A stretch of 58,719 bases of DNA from Ruminococcaceae bacterium D5 (GCA_900113995.1 FORK01000020.1:1-58719); one strand, 5' to 3'; positions 9,342-18,713 are shown, numbered from the stretch's first letter. A program made the numbers and translations. Notes: a model not told the origin generated them from the letters alone.

Positions 9342-10727
9342 ATGGATCAGCGAGTTGCCGCCGTTTTGCTTGCGGCGGGAGATGGAAAACGGATGAAGTC
9401 CTCCCATCAAAAGGTCTGCTGTGAGCTGCTCGGGAAGCCGATGCTCCGCTGGGTGCTCGACGCCTGCGCCCGTGCCCAAATCCCTGCTGAAAACACCTGT
9501 GCCGTCATCTCGGATGAGCCGCGCGGCGTAACCGGGCTGCTGCCCGAGGGCTGCCGCACCGCCGTTCAGAGCGAGCGCCGCGGCACCGGCCACGCCGTGA
9601 GGATGGCGCTGCCCTTTCTGCGGGAGATGCTTGCGCGCGGGGTTACATCGGTCGCCGTCCTCTGCGGAGACGCGCCGCTGATCGATGAGGAAACGCTGCT
9701 CGCCGCCCTTGAATTCCACCGCGAAGGCCGGTTTGCCGTCACGGTGCTGACCGCCAGAGTCCCCGATGCGGGCCGCTATGGGCGGATTGTCCGGAAAAAC
9801 GGAGAGTTTTCCCGCATTGTCGAGGCGGCGGACGCCGCCCCCAAAGAGCTTCTGATTGACGAAATCAACTCGGGTGCCTACTGGTTTTCAACTGAATATC
9901 TGATTGCTTCGCTGCCGCTGTTGCAGGATAAAAACGCGCAGGGGGAATATTATCTGACCGATCTGGTCGGGCTGGCCCCCTCCCTTTCTGGAAAAGCGGG
10001 AGCTTTCGTCTGCCCTGACGCGCGCGCCGCGCTCGGCGCGAACGACCGCAAGGGGCTTGCCGGCCTCAACCGCATCGCCCGCGAGATGATTCTGGACCGT
10101 CTTTACAGCGAAGGGGTGGATATCCCGATCTCCGACGGGGTGATGATCGGCCCCGACGCCGTCATCGGCCGGGACACCAAAATTCTGCCCGGATGCCTGA
10201 TTCTCGGGCGGGTTACCATCGGAGAAGGCTGTGTGATCGGTCCCAATACCCAGATCACCGACTGCGAAATCGGGGACCGCTGCATCATCGATTCCTCCAA
10301 GCTCACCGAAAGCCGGGTCGGGGCAGGGGTGCGCATCGGGCCGTTTGCTCAGCTTCGTCCCAACTGTGTCATTGCGGACGCGGTCAAAATCGGCAACTTT
10401 GTCGAGGTTAAGAATTCAACGGTGGGGGAGAAGACCTCCTTCGCCCATCTGACCTATATCGGCGACAGCGACTTCGGCGCCCGGATCAACGTCGGCTGCG
10501 GAGTCGTCACCGTCAACTACGACGGGCTGCACAAATACCGCACCACCGTCGGGGACCACGCCTTCATCGGCTGCAACACCAATCTTATCGCGCCGGTCAC
10601 CGTCGGCGAAGGGGCCTATGTCGCCGCGGCCACCACCGTGACCGAAGATGTCCGCCCCGACGCGCTCGCCATCGGGCGGGTCCGGCAGCGCCAGCTCGCC
10701 GGATGGGCGAAAGGCAAAATCAAATAG
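9342..10727 (+). CDS. glmU: Bifunctional GlmU: glucosamine-1-P acetyltransferase / UDP-GlcNAc pyrophosphorylase
   Basis: Makes UDP-GlcNAc for peptidoglycan. The N-terminal pyrophosphorylase domain has LAAGDGKRMKS for UTP binding and a CGDAPLI metal site. From about residue 250 a left-handed beta-helix follows with hexapeptide repeats, including VEVKNSTVG, HLTYIGDSDFG and NVGCGVVTVNYDG. The start at 9342 (MDQRVAAVLLA) is preferred over the in-frame ATG 12 bp upstream because GGAGG precedes it at correct spacing. The 461-aa length is normal. The order glmU-prs-pth-mfd matches the Bacillus cluster, without ctc between prs and pth. Confidence 0.97.
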   Translation: MDQRVAAVLLAAGDGKRMKSSHQKVCCELLGKPMLRWVLDACARAQIPAENTCAVISDEPRGVTGLLPEGCRTAVQSERRGTGHAVRMALPFLREMLARGVTSVAVLCGDAPLIDEETLLAALEFHREGRFAVTVLTARVPDAGRYGRIVRKNGEFSRIVEAADAAPKELLIDEINSGAYWFSTEYLIASLPLLQDKNAQGEYYLTDLVGLAPSLSGKAGAFVCPDARAALGANDRKGLAGLNRIAREMILDRLYSEGVDIPISDGVMIGPDAVIGRDTKILPGCLILGRVTIGEGCVIGPNTQITDCEIGDRCIIDSSKLTESRVGAGVRIGPFAQLRPNCVIADAVKIGNFVEVKNSTVGEKTSFAHLTYIGDSDFGARINVGCGVVTVNYDGLHKYRTTVGDHAFIGCNTNLIAPVTVGEGAYVAAATTVTEDVRPDALAIGRVRQRQLAGWAKGKIK

Positions 10728-10805
10728 GGACCAACCGGGTCCGCCCGGTCGCAATAGCAGGATCATCAAACATTTCATGGGGAACAATGAGGGAGAGGTT
10801 TTATC

Positions 10806-11768
10806 ATGAATATCCATGGCAAGGACATCAAAATCTTCAGCTGCAACGCCAACCGGCCGTTCGCCGAACAGATCGCCCGTGCGCTTGGGCTTCCGCTCGG
10901 TGATATGCAGGTCAAAACCTTCTCCGACGGGGAAATCGCCCTGTCGATCAACGAATCGGTTCGCGGCTCGGACGTTTTCGTCGTCCAATCGACCTGCCAG
11001 CCGGTCAACAACAACCTGATGGAGCTGCTGATCTCCATCGACGGCTTCAAGCGCGCCTCGGCCGGCCGCATCACCGCGGTGATGCCCTACTTCGGCTATG
11101 CGCGCCAGGACCGCAAGGCCAAGGCCCGCGATCCGATCTCGGCCAAGCTGGTTGCAGACCTGCTGACCACCGCCGGCGCCGACCGGGTTCTGACAATGGA
11201 CCTGCACGCGGCACAGATTCAGGGCTTTTTCAATATTCCGGTGGACCATCTGCTCGGCGTGCCGATTCTCGCCAACCACTATGCCGATAAGTTCAAGAAC
11301 ACCCCCCATGACGAGATCGTCGTCGTCTCTCCCGACCTCGGCTCGGTCACCCGCGCGAGAAAATTTGCCGAGCGGGTCGACGCCTCGCTTGCCATCATCG
11401 ACAAGCGCCGCCCGACCGCCAACGTCTCGGAGGTCATGAACATCATCGGCGACGTGCGGGACAAGACCTGCATCCTCGTCGACGATATGGTGGACACCGC
11501 CGGCACCCTCTGCAACGGCGCCAACGCCCTCGTCACCAAGGGCGGCGCGAAGGAGGTCTTTGCCTGCGCCACCCACGGTGTCCTTTCCGGCCCCGCTCTC
11601 GACCGCATCGAGGAAAGCGTGCTCAAGGAGGTCGTCTTCCTCGACACCATCCCCCAGCGGCACAACACCGCCTCCGGCAAGCTCAAGGAGCTGAGCGTCG
11701 CCTCCGTCTTTGCCGAAGCGATCAACCGCATCTATTCCGACCGCTCGGTTTCCCCGCTGCTCGGCTGA
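10806..11768 (+). CDS. prs: Ribose-phosphate pyrophosphokinase (PRPP synthetase)
   Basis: Makes PRPP from ribose 5-phosphate and ATP for nucleotide, His and Trp synthesis. The 320-aa class I enzyme has FSDGEIALSI near the N-terminus, the flexible loop MPYFGYARQDRKAKARDPI, the metal site TMDLHAAQIQGFF, and the PRPP loop ILVDDMVDTAGTLC. GAGGGAGAGG lies upstream of the ATG. It follows glmU by 78 bp and ends in a strong terminator at 11788-11822, so glmU and prs form one transcript. Confidence 0.98.
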   Translation: MNIHGKDIKIFSCNANRPFAEQIARALGLPLGDMQVKTFSDGEIALSINESVRGSDVFVVQSTCQPVNNNLMELLISIDGFKRASAGRITAVMPYFGYARQDRKAKARDPISAKLVADLLTTAGADRVLTMDLHAAQIQGFFNIPVDHLLGVPILANHYADKFKNTPHDEIVVVSPDLGSVTRARKFAERVDASLAIIDKRRPTANVSEVMNIIGDVRDKTCILVDDMVDTAGTLCNGANALVTKGGAKEVFACATHGVLSGPALDRIEESVLKEVVFLDTIPQRHNTASGKLKELSVASVFAEAINRIYSDRSVSPLLG

Positions 11769-11787
11769 TTCGGAACAATCTCTTCAC

Positions 11788-11822
11788 GGGCTGCCGCAAA
11801 ATGCGGCAGCCCCCCTGTTTTT
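11788..11822 (+). terminator. Rho-independent terminator after prs
   Basis: A perfect 11-bp stem, GGGCTGCCGCA paired with TGCGGCAGCCC around a 3-nt loop, is followed by CCCTGTTTTTA. Confidence 0.92.
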
Positions 11823-11876
11823 ACAAAATCTTTACCCCGCCGGAGCGTATCCTGACGGGTGGAAAAGGAAATGGTT

Positions 11877-12512
11877 ATGGCTGATCTCTTTACCCTTTTC
11901 AAGCAGATCGCGCAGGACCGCGCCCCCGCCCCGGCCGGGCCGGTCGAATGGATTGTCGCGGGGCTGGGGAATCCCGGCGCCAAATACGAGAACACCCGGC
12001 ATAATGTGGGCTTTCTTTCGCTCGACCGGATGGCTGAGAAGCTGGGTTTCCGGATCGACCGGCTCCGCTTCCAAAGCCTGACCGGTGAGGCAATGATCGA
12101 AGGGCGCCGGGTGCTCTTCCTCAAGCCCGCCACCTTCATGAACCTCTCCGGGCAGGCAGTGGTGGAGGCAATGAACTTCTACAAGGTGCCGGTGGAACGG
12201 GTCATCGTCATCCACGACGACGTATCGCTGTCCCCGGGTAGGCTTCGCATCCGTCAGAAGGGCTCGGACGGCGGACACAACGGGCTGAAAAATATCATCT
12301 ATCTGACCGGGAAGAACACCTTTCCCCGGATTAAAATCGGGGTAGGCGAAAAGCCGCATCCCGACTATGATATGGCCGACTGGGTACTCGGGGTACCGGA
12401 CGCCGGCGACCGCAAACTGATCGAGCAGGCCATCGACAAATGCGGCGGAATCGTGCCGCTGCTCGTCGCGGGCAGGCTCGACGAAGCGATGAACAGGTAT
12501 AACGGAGCATGA
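11877..12512 (+). CDS. pth: Peptidyl-tRNA hydrolase
   Basis: Frees tRNA from stalled peptidyl-tRNA. The core starts at AGLGNPGAKYENTRHNVGF, which holds the conserved Asn and catalytic His. KPATFMNLSG, HDDVSL and GSDGGHNGLKNI follow. I chose the ATG at 11877 because AAGGA lies 8 nt upstream. GTG at 11859 and ATG at 11871 are in frame but worse placed. Even so the protein (211 aa) has about 20 extra N-terminal residues compared with standard Pth. Its stop overlaps the mfd ATG, as in other Firmicutes. Confidence 0.95.
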   Translation: MADLFTLFKQIAQDRAPAPAGPVEWIVAGLGNPGAKYENTRHNVGFLSLDRMAEKLGFRIDRLRFQSLTGEAMIEGRRVLFLKPATFMNLSGQAVVEAMNFYKVPVERVIVIHDDVSLSPGRLRIRQKGSDGGHNGLKNIIYLTGKNTFPRIKIGVGEKPHPDYDMADWVLGVPDAGDRKLIEQAIDKCGGIVPLLVAGRLDEAMNRYNGA

Positions 12513-15500
12513 AGCTAGGCGCAGTTTTATCGAAAATCCCACAATTTAACGAGCTGCTCAGGGGGGTGTCACAGGGACAGTCCCCCTTCGGCTGTGTCGG
12601 GCTTTCCCAGATCCACAAGGCCCACTTTGCGGCGGGACTCTATGAAAGCCTCGCCGTCCCGGCGGTGCTGGTCGCTCCGGACGACCCCTCCGCCGTCCGG
12701 CTCTTTGAGGACCTTTCCGCCCTGCTGCCGGAGCGGCAGGTGCTGCTCTTCCCCTCGAAGGAGATCATGCTGCATTCGGCCGAGGCCGCGAGCGGAGAGT
12801 ACGAGTTTGCGCGGCTCGGGTGTCTCGAGGCGCTGCGCCATGCAAAGCCGTTTGTCGTCGCTTCGGCCGAGGCCGCGATGCAGTACACCATCAGCCCCGA
12901 GGCCCTGCGGGAGCGCAGCGCCCTTTTGAAGGGCAGCTTCAGCGGGGGACCGGAGGGGCTGGTCTCGCTGCTTGTAACGGCCGGATACTCCCGCTGCGAA
13001 CAGGTGGAAGGTACCTGCACCTTTGCCACCCGCGGCGGCATCGTCGATTTCTTCTCCCCCGCCGCGCCGGAGCCGGTGCGGGTGGAGTTCTGGGGGGACG
13101 AGATTGATTCGATCACCTGCTTCTCCCCCGACACCCAGCGGCGGGGCGACTTTGCCGACGAGGTGATGATCACCCCCGCACGGGAGGCCCTTCCCCCCGG
13201 AGAGGGACTCGCGTCTTTCTGCCGGAGGCTTTTTGACTCCCTTTCCCCAAAGAGTCCGGCGCGGGTCAATCTCGCGCGGATGGCCGACGATGCCGAAGCG
13301 GGGCTTTCTCCCGGTTCACTCGACCGGCTGCTGCCGGTCCTCTACGGCAGGCCCTATACCCTGCTCGACCACCTCGCGGAAAACGGGCTGCTCTTTCTCT
13401 CTGATCCGGCCGCCTGCCGCGAAAGCCTTGCCGCCGCAGGAACCCTTTTCGCCGAGGAAGCCGCCGAGCTGTTTGAATCGGGAATCGCCTTCCCGGGCTG
13501 CGACCGCTGGATCGGTTCCTTCGACGACCTGCTCTGCGAGACGGCAGACCGGCGCAGCGCGGTGCTCGACACCTTTGCCCGCACGATTCCCGACCTGCGG
13601 CTCCGCGGACTCGCCAGCGTACAGGCCCTTGCTCTCGCCCCCTGGGGAGGCGAGCTGGCGGCGCTGCTTGAGGATATCCGTCCCTACCTGCACAACGGAA
13701 TCTCCGTGACGGTGCTGCTGCCGACCAAGCGCGGCTGCGACGCGCTGCTCAGCGATCTTGCCGCCGAGGGAATCCCCGCCCGCTACGCCGAAAGCCCCAC
13801 CTTTGAGGAAGGGGTGCAGGTCACCGATCTGACCCTCTCGGCGGGCTTCGAATATCCGGCTGCGAAGGCCGCCGTGATCGGCCACGCCCGCGCCGCGGCC
13901 CCTGCCCGCAAGCTCAAAAAGCGGCGCGCCACCGACGCAATCCGCTCCCTCTCGGATTTGACCCGCGGAGATTATGTGGTACACGCGGCGCACGGCATCG
14001 GCGTTTTTGAGGGGATCGTCAAGCGCGAGGTGCTCGGGATTCCGAAGGACTATATCAAAATTCATTACCAGGGAACCGACACCCTCTTCGTGCCGGTCAC
14101 CCAACTGGATCTTGTCAGCAAGTATATCGGCAAGTCGGAGGATGGAACGGTCCGGCTCTCGAAGCTCGGCTCGGCCGAGTGGCAGAAAACCCGCTCACGG
14201 GTGCGCGCGGCGGTTGCCGACATGGCGCAGGAGCTGACCGCCCTTTATAAGAAGCGCCTGCATGCCGTCGGCTTCCGTTTCTCCCCCGACACCGACTGGC
14301 AGCGGGACTTTGAGCTGCGCTTCCCCTATGAGGAGACCGACGACCAGCTCCGCTGCATCGCCGAGATCAAGGCGGACATGGAATCCACCCGCCCGATGGA
14401 CCGGCTGCTCTGCGGGGACGTCGGCTTCGGCAAAACCGAGGTCGCCCTGCGCGCCGCCTTCAAATGCGTCAACGATTCCAAGCAGTGCGCGGTGCTGGTG
14501 CCGACCACCATCCTCGCGTGGCAGCACTTTCAGACCTTCACCCACCGGCTGGAGGGCTTCCCGATCAAGGTGGAGCTGCTCTCCCGTTTCCGCACCCCGA
14601 AGCAGCAGGCCGAAATCATTCGGGCGCTGGGGCGCGGGGAAATCGACATCATCATCGGCACCCACCGCCTTTTGCAGAAGGACGTCGCATACAGGGATCT
14701 CGGTCTCTGCATCATCGACGAGGAGCAGCGCTTCGGCGTCGCCCACAAGGAACGCTTCAAGGAGCTGCGCGAGTCGGTCGATGTGCTCACCCTCTCGGCC
14801 ACCCCGATTCCCCGGACCCTCTCGATGGCGATGAGCGGCATCCGGGACATGTCGATCATCGAGGAAGCTCCTCAGGACCGGCATCCCGTCCAGACCTACG
14901 TCATCGAGCATGACTGGGGCATCCTTGCCGAGGCGCTGCGCCGCGAGCTGCGCCGGGGCGGGCAGGCGTTCTACCTGCACAACCGGGTGGAGTCGATCGA
15001 CGGCTGCGCAGGCAAGCTGCGCGAATTCCTGCCCGACGCGCGGATCGCCGTCGCCCACGGCAAGATGACCGAAGAGCAGCTCTCCCGCATCTGGCAAGGG
15101 TTGGTCGATCAGGAGATTGACATCCTCGTCTGCACCACCATCATTGAAACGGGGGTGGACGTGCCCAACTGCAACACCCTCATCATCGAGGACGCCGACC
15201 GCATGGGCCTCTCACAGCTCTATCAGCTGCGCGGGCGGGTCGGCCGCTCGACGCGGCGAGCCTTCGCCTACCTGACCTTCCGCCCGATGAAGGCGCTGAC
15301 CGAAATCGCCCAGAAACGGCTCAACGCCATCAAGGAATTCACCTCCTTCGGCTCTGGCTTCCGCATTGCGATGCGGGATATGGAGATCCGGGGAGCAGGC
15401 AGCGTGCTTGGTGCCCAGCAGCATGGGCATATGGAGGCGGTCGGCTATGAGATGTACCTGCGGCTGCTTTCCGAGGCGGTGGCCGAATCGAAGGGCGAGC

Positions 15501-15946
15501 CGATCCAGCGCAGCGCCGAATGCCAGGTAGACATTCAGGTGGCCGCCCACATCCCGGAGGATTATATCGAAAGCCTTGCCCTGCGTCTGGACATCTATAA
15601 GAAAATTGCGGCGGTGCAGAACGAGGAGGATTCCTCCGACCTGCTCGACGAGCTGATCGACCGTTTCGGCGAGCCTCCCGCCGCTGTCGGAGGGCTGATC
15701 GACGTGGCGCTGGTGCGCAACCGCGCCGCCGCGCTCGGAATCCGGGAGATCAACCAGCGCAACGAACAGCTTCTCTTTTATTTTGAGCATATCGACCCCA
15801 CCCTTGCGGTGACCGTCGCTTCGGCCCTCAAGGGGCGGGTGCTGTTCAGCGCCGGAGCCAAACCCTATCTCTCGGTCCGGCTGCGGGAAAAGGATGAGCC
15901 GATCGACGTGATCCGCGAAACGCTCGACGCCGCCGAGGGGCTGTAA
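12509..15946 (+). CDS. mfd: Transcription-repair coupling factor Mfd
   Basis: An ATP-driven translocase that removes RNA polymerase stalled at lesions and recruits UvrA. The 1145-aa length is usual. The N-terminal UvrB-like part includes TFATRGGIVDFF. The RNA-polymerase-interacting domain starts near DLTRGDYVVHAAHGIGVF (residues about 485-505). The RecG-like motor has Walker A CGDVGFGKTEVA, the DEEQ box IIDEEQRFGV, and TATPIPRTL-like LSATPIPRTL. The TRG part reads SFGSGFRIAMRDMEIRGAG. The ATG overlaps the pth stop by 4 bp. A terminator follows at 16048-16080. Confidence 0.98.
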   Translation: MKLGAVLSKIPQFNELLRGVSQGQSPFGCVGLSQIHKAHFAAGLYESLAVPAVLVAPDDPSAVRLFEDLSALLPERQVLLFPSKEIMLHSAEAASGEYEFARLGCLEALRHAKPFVVASAEAAMQYTISPEALRERSALLKGSFSGGPEGLVSLLVTAGYSRCEQVEGTCTFATRGGIVDFFSPAAPEPVRVEFWGDEIDSITCFSPDTQRRGDFADEVMITPAREALPPGEGLASFCRRLFDSLSPKSPARVNLARMADDAEAGLSPGSLDRLLPVLYGRPYTLLDHLAENGLLFLSDPAACRESLAAAGTLFAEEAAELFESGIAFPGCDRWIGSFDDLLCETADRRSAVLDTFARTIPDLRLRGLASVQALALAPWGGELAALLEDIRPYLHNGISVTVLLPTKRGCDALLSDLAAEGIPARYAESPTFEEGVQVTDLTLSAGFEYPAAKAAVIGHARAAAPARKLKKRRATDAIRSLSDLTRGDYVVHAAHGIGVFEGIVKREVLGIPKDYIKIHYQGTDTLFVPVTQLDLVSKYIGKSEDGTVRLSKLGSAEWQKTRSRVRAAVADMAQELTALYKKRLHAVGFRFSPDTDWQRDFELRFPYEETDDQLRCIAEIKADMESTRPMDRLLCGDVGFGKTEVALRAAFKCVNDSKQCAVLVPTTILAWQHFQTFTHRLEGFPIKVELLSRFRTPKQQAEIIRALGRGEIDIIIGTHRLLQKDVAYRDLGLCIIDEEQRFGVAHKERFKELRESVDVLTLSATPIPRTLSMAMSGIRDMSIIEEAPQDRHPVQTYVIEHDWGILAEALRRELRRGGQAFYLHNRVESIDGCAGKLREFLPDARIAVAHGKMTEEQLSRIWQGLVDQEIDILVCTTIIETGVDVPNCNTLIIEDADRMGLSQLYQLRGRVGRSTRRAFAYLTFRPMKALTEIAQKRLNAIKEFTSFGSGFRIAMRDMEIRGAGSVLGAQQHGHMEAVGYEMYLRLLSEAVAESKGEPIQRSAECQVDIQVAAHIPEDYIESLALRLDIYKKIAAVQNEEDSSDLLDELIDRFGEPPAAVGGLIDVALVRNRAAALGIREINQRNEQLLFYFEHIDPTLAVTVASALKGRVLFSAGAKPYLSVRLREKDEPIDVIRETLDAAEGL

Positions 15947-16047
15947 CGCCGGGCGTCTGTTCCATCGCCGCAGCTTCCGGCTGAACCGAAGGCTTGAACA
16001 GGCCCTTATCCGGCCGATACCGGCAGGTTAGCAGGGACGCACGCCAA

Positions 16048-16080
16048 AAAGGAGCGGCCCGCGGCCGCCCCTTTGTTTTC
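16048..16080 (+). terminator. Terminator after mfd
   Basis: AAAGGAGCGGCC and GGCCGCCCCTTT form a 12-bp stem with one mismatch and a 3-nt loop, followed by GTTTTC. Confidence 0.75.
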
Positions 16081-16196
16081 CGTCCGCCAGCGCCTGCCCG
16101 GTGAACAGCACACCCGAGCGGAGGACGGCTCCGTCCCTTTGTTTTCCGTCCGCCAGCGCCTGCCCGGTGAGCGGTGCGCCCGGACGGAAGACGGCC
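16069..16196. repeat. Two-copy 66-bp tandem repeat containing dispersed-repeat copies 2 and 3
   Basis: The 36-bp stretch at 16069-16104 recurs exactly at 16135-16170, a period of 66 bp. The rest of each unit has diverged. Each unit carries the CCTGCCCGGTGA core also found at 522 and 32664. The first unit overlaps the T-tract of the mfd terminator. Confidence 0.8.
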
Positions 16197-16306
16197 GCCT
16201 GTTAACTCGCTCCGCCCACTGCCTGAAGCGAAAGATTTTCCCACACCTGCAGGGCCGGCGCTTCTGTCCGCTCAAGCGATATCAAAAAATTTGTTCCGTC
16301 GTTTCA

Positions 16307-16354
16307 AATCGGGAAGCGGCTGCGGAATGCATCTTCCGCAGCCGCTTCCCGATT
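16307..16354. terminator. Perfect 21-bp stem-loop, probably a bidirectional terminator
   Basis: Positions 16307-16327 are the exact reverse complement of 16334-16354 with a 6-nt loop. The stem is GC-rich inside and closes with AATC/GATT. TTCTATCTT follows on the plus strand, and the minus strand runs into TTTGAAAC. It lies between mfd and dinB, which converge, so termination in both directions fits. Confidence 0.65.
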
Positions 16355-16513
16355 CTATCTTGAAGAAGGAGCATCCTTTCCACGCGCCCTGCCCGTCCCC
16401 CGCAAATTCAGGCAGTGCTCGATCACACCGGCCACCACATGATCCAGACTGCTTTCGTTTGACCCGGGAATTTCTTCAAGTTCACAAGCACCTCCTTTGT
16501 GAAGCAAAGGATT
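16355..16513 (-). other. Short open stretch, possible relic of a coding sequence
   Basis: On the minus strand 52 codons are open here. The translation contains EIPGSNESSLDHVVAGVIEH, which reads like real protein sequence rather than random GC-rich translation. There is no ATG or GTG start in this frame. AAAGGAGG at 16492-16499 lies inside the frame and precedes a GTG in another frame that ends after 20 codons. I do not recognise a family. It could be the end of a decayed gene. The rest of 16360-16709 holds nothing I can name. Confidence 0.2.
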
Positions 16514-16709
16514 TTATACGCGCCGCCCGCTCTGCTCTTCTTCGCGGTACGCATTCCGGCATCCTCCCCGCCCTCTCATAACGTCCGACCTGATTCTAAG
16601 GCGGATTGGCGTTTTCGCTGCTTCTATATCGGTGCAGTCAAAAAGTTTTATGGAGACGGCGGGCTGCACACATCAGCCGGGGGTTCATGCGCCGGGCCTG
16701 CCGCCGGAC

Positions 16710-17924
16710 TCATTCCTCTTCCTCCTGCGAATAGCCCATCAGCTCATTGTTCACCACCGAGCCGGGCGCGATGATTCCGCGCCCGAATCTGCCGCGCAGG
16801 GAATCGACCGTCCGTTCCAGATTGAGCCTGCGCCCGCGTCCGGCCGGGTCACTCTCATCAAAAAGCGAAAGCTGCTCCGACGCCTGCGACGCCTCCACCA
16901 AATTGCAGGCGGTAACGGTGAGCATCCGTACCGGAAGGGTCATGTCCCAGCTGGCGCGGACCAGCTCCATCGCTGCGCCGGCTAGCTCGCTGGCCAGCGC
17001 CGTCGGGCGCGGCAGCGGCCGCTGCCGCGAAATGACCCGCAGGCGGGTATCCTTGATTTGAAGCTGAATTGTGGCGGCGCAAAGCCCGTAGCGCCGCAGC
17101 CTGCCCGCTACCTCATCCGAAAGCACCGCAATGCCGGTGCGCAGTTCGCGCTCCCCTGAGAGATCCCGGCGGAAGGTCATCCCGTTGCCGACCGATTTGA
17201 TCTCCCGCGGGGCGTCGGCCCGCCTCACCGGACTGTCGTCCAGTCCGTTGGCATAGTCGTAGAGCTGCCGCCCATGCTTGCCCAGCCGGGCAAAAAGCTG
17301 GGACGGGTCGGCGGCGGCGAGCTGCCCGATGGTGGAGATATAAAGCCCCGACAGCTCCCGCTGCACCGCCTCCCCAACATAGAGCATCGCGGTGACAGGC
17401 AGTGGGAAAAGCATGTCCTGCCAGTTCTCCCGCGAGATGACGGTGGTCGCGTCCGGCTTTTTGTAATCGGAGCCAAGCTTGGCAAATATCTTGTTGAAGG
17501 AGACTCCTACCGAGATGGTCAGCCCGGTTTCCCGCCGGACCTCCTCCCGCAGCCGGTCCGCGATCTCCTTTCCCGTCCCGAAGAGCTGCTGCGATCCGGT
17601 CACGTCGAGCCACGATTCGTCGATGCCGAACGGCTCGACCTGATCGGTGCAGCGCTGATAAATGGCATTGACCCGCCGGGAATACTCGGCATAAGCGTCC
17701 CGGTGGGGGGCCACCAGTTTGAGGTCGGGGCATTTGCGCCGGGCCTGCCAGATTGTTTCGGCGGTCTGCACACCGTATTTCTTTGCCGCCTCATTCTTGG
17801 CGAGGATGATGCCGTGCCGGCTTTTGGGGTCTCCGCAGACCGCCATCGGCCCGGAGGAAAGGCTGGGGTCGAGCACCGTCTCGACCGACGCGTAGAAACT
17901 GTTGCAGTCACAGTGCAGAATCAC
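16710..17924 (-). CDS. dinB: DNA polymerase IV (Y-family translesion polymerase)
   Basis: Replicates past damaged bases. The 404-aa protein has the Y-family active site: LHCDCNSFYASVE at the N-terminus (metal Asp), then IDESWLDVTGS with the second acidic pair, then SVGVSFNKIFAKLGSDYKKP. EQLSLFDE near the C-terminus matches the sliding-clamp binding motif. GTG at 17924 is the first standard start but lacks a well-placed ribosome binding site. GAGGGGG lies 8 nt before an in-frame ATC at 17933, which would restore the common start xDRVILHCD. A LexA-type box lies inside the promoter at 17984-18012, so the gene is very likely SOS-induced. Confidence 0.95.
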   Translation of the reverse strand: MILHCDCNSFYASVETVLDPSLSSGPMAVCGDPKSRHGIILAKNEAAKKYGVQTAETIWQARRKCPDLKLVAPHRDAYAEYSRRVNAIYQRCTDQVEPFGIDESWLDVTGSQQLFGTGKEIADRLREEVRRETGLTISVGVSFNKIFAKLGSDYKKPDATTVISRENWQDMLFPLPVTAMLYVGEAVQRELSGLYISTIGQLAAADPSQLFARLGKHGRQLYDYANGLDDSPVRRADAPREIKSVGNGMTFRRDLSGERELRTGIAVLSDEVAGRLRRYGLCAATIQLQIKDTRLRVISRQRPLPRPTALASELAGAAMELVRASWDMTLPVRMLTVTACNLVEASQASEQLSLFDESDPAGRGRRLNLERTVDSLRGRFGRGIIAPGSVVNNELMGYSQEEEE

Positions 17925-17983
17925 CCGGTCGATGACGGCCGCCCCCTCTCTGATTTCTTCTGCCTGCGGGAAGGTGTTTTTTT

Positions 17984-18012
17984 ATTGTACTCAAAACATA
18001 CGTTCCCGTCAA
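17984..18012 (-). promoter_or_regulatory. dinB promoter with embedded LexA (SOS) box
   Basis: On the minus strand TTGACG (18007-18012), a 17-nt spacer and TACAAT (17984-17989). The spacer contains GAACGTATGTTT (17994-18005), a good match to the Gram-positive LexA operator GAACnnnnGTTC. LexA bound here would block RNA polymerase. Confidence 0.8.
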
Positions 18013-18150
18013 GACATCGAAAATGGTCTCCCTTTTTACATTCGGGCTGCCAGGTTCCAAATCCGTCCTTGTCACTATGCGTTGATGGAAACAGAAAAAT
18101 ATGATAAAGTCAATAAAAAATAAACTGGAATTGGAAGGAGGAATCAACCC

Positions 18151-18510
18151 ATGAACCATGAAAAGTATGGTAAAAAAACAATCTACTGGTGTGTTTATGT
18201 TCTTTTATTACTAAGTGGTATCTATATCAAAATATCGAATATTCTCCCTGTCAAAAGCACGACTATTTTTTTATTCGGCCTTATGTGGATTTGGACGGGC
18301 CTTTCTCTAATTTGCCGGATAAATCCCTATTATGCGCAGAAATACGAGCGTAGGCATCAATTTTTGTTCGCCATATCCTCTGTGGGAATGGGAATATCGT
18401 GGAATATTATTTCATTAACACACCTATCAAATCAAGCGATTCCAATGATTCTGATTAGCTCGCCGTTCCTAATCTCTGACTTGATTATATTTTTGCGTTA
18501 TAAGAAATAA
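18151..18510 (+). CDS. AT-rich small membrane protein, unknown, likely acquired
   Basis: A 119-aa protein with three or four hydrophobic segments (about residues 11-30, 36-58, 70-90 and 95-113) and a basic C-terminus LRYKK. No family is recognised. AAGGAGGAATC gives a strong ribosome binding site before the ATG. The gene and its flanks (about 17975-18720) are far more AT-rich than the rest of the window, with codons such as TTA, ATA and AAA that the neighbours avoid. This suggests recent transfer. No flanking repeats or integrase are visible. Confidence 0.75.
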   Translation: MNHEKYGKKTIYWCVYVLLLLSGIYIKISNILPVKSTTIFLFGLMWIWTGLSLICRINPYYAQKYERRHQFLFAISSVGMGISWNIISLTHLSNQAIPMILISSPFLISDLIIFLRYKK

Positions 18511-18683
18511 TCGCAACGTTCCATTTATCGAGCAGCTACTATTTGTGAATATACCTCCGTCATTTCGACGAAGGGAGGCTATTTCTATCCAAAATCAGAC
18601 CAAAGGGTAAAAGGAAGAAAATGATTCCCATTCGGAGCCATAACGGGAAATTGTGAAAAAAGATAAAATTTTCTGTCGAAGCA

Positions 18684-18713
18684 CTGCCATTTTCGGTGCA
18701 ATTCGTGTATAAT
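18684..18713 (+). promoter_or_regulatory. Promoter of the beta-CASP nuclease gene
   Basis: An extended -10, TGTATAAT (TATAAT at 18708-18713), with CTGCCA (18684-18689) 18 nt upstream as a partial -35. It lies 48 bp before the ATG at 18762. Confidence 0.6.
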
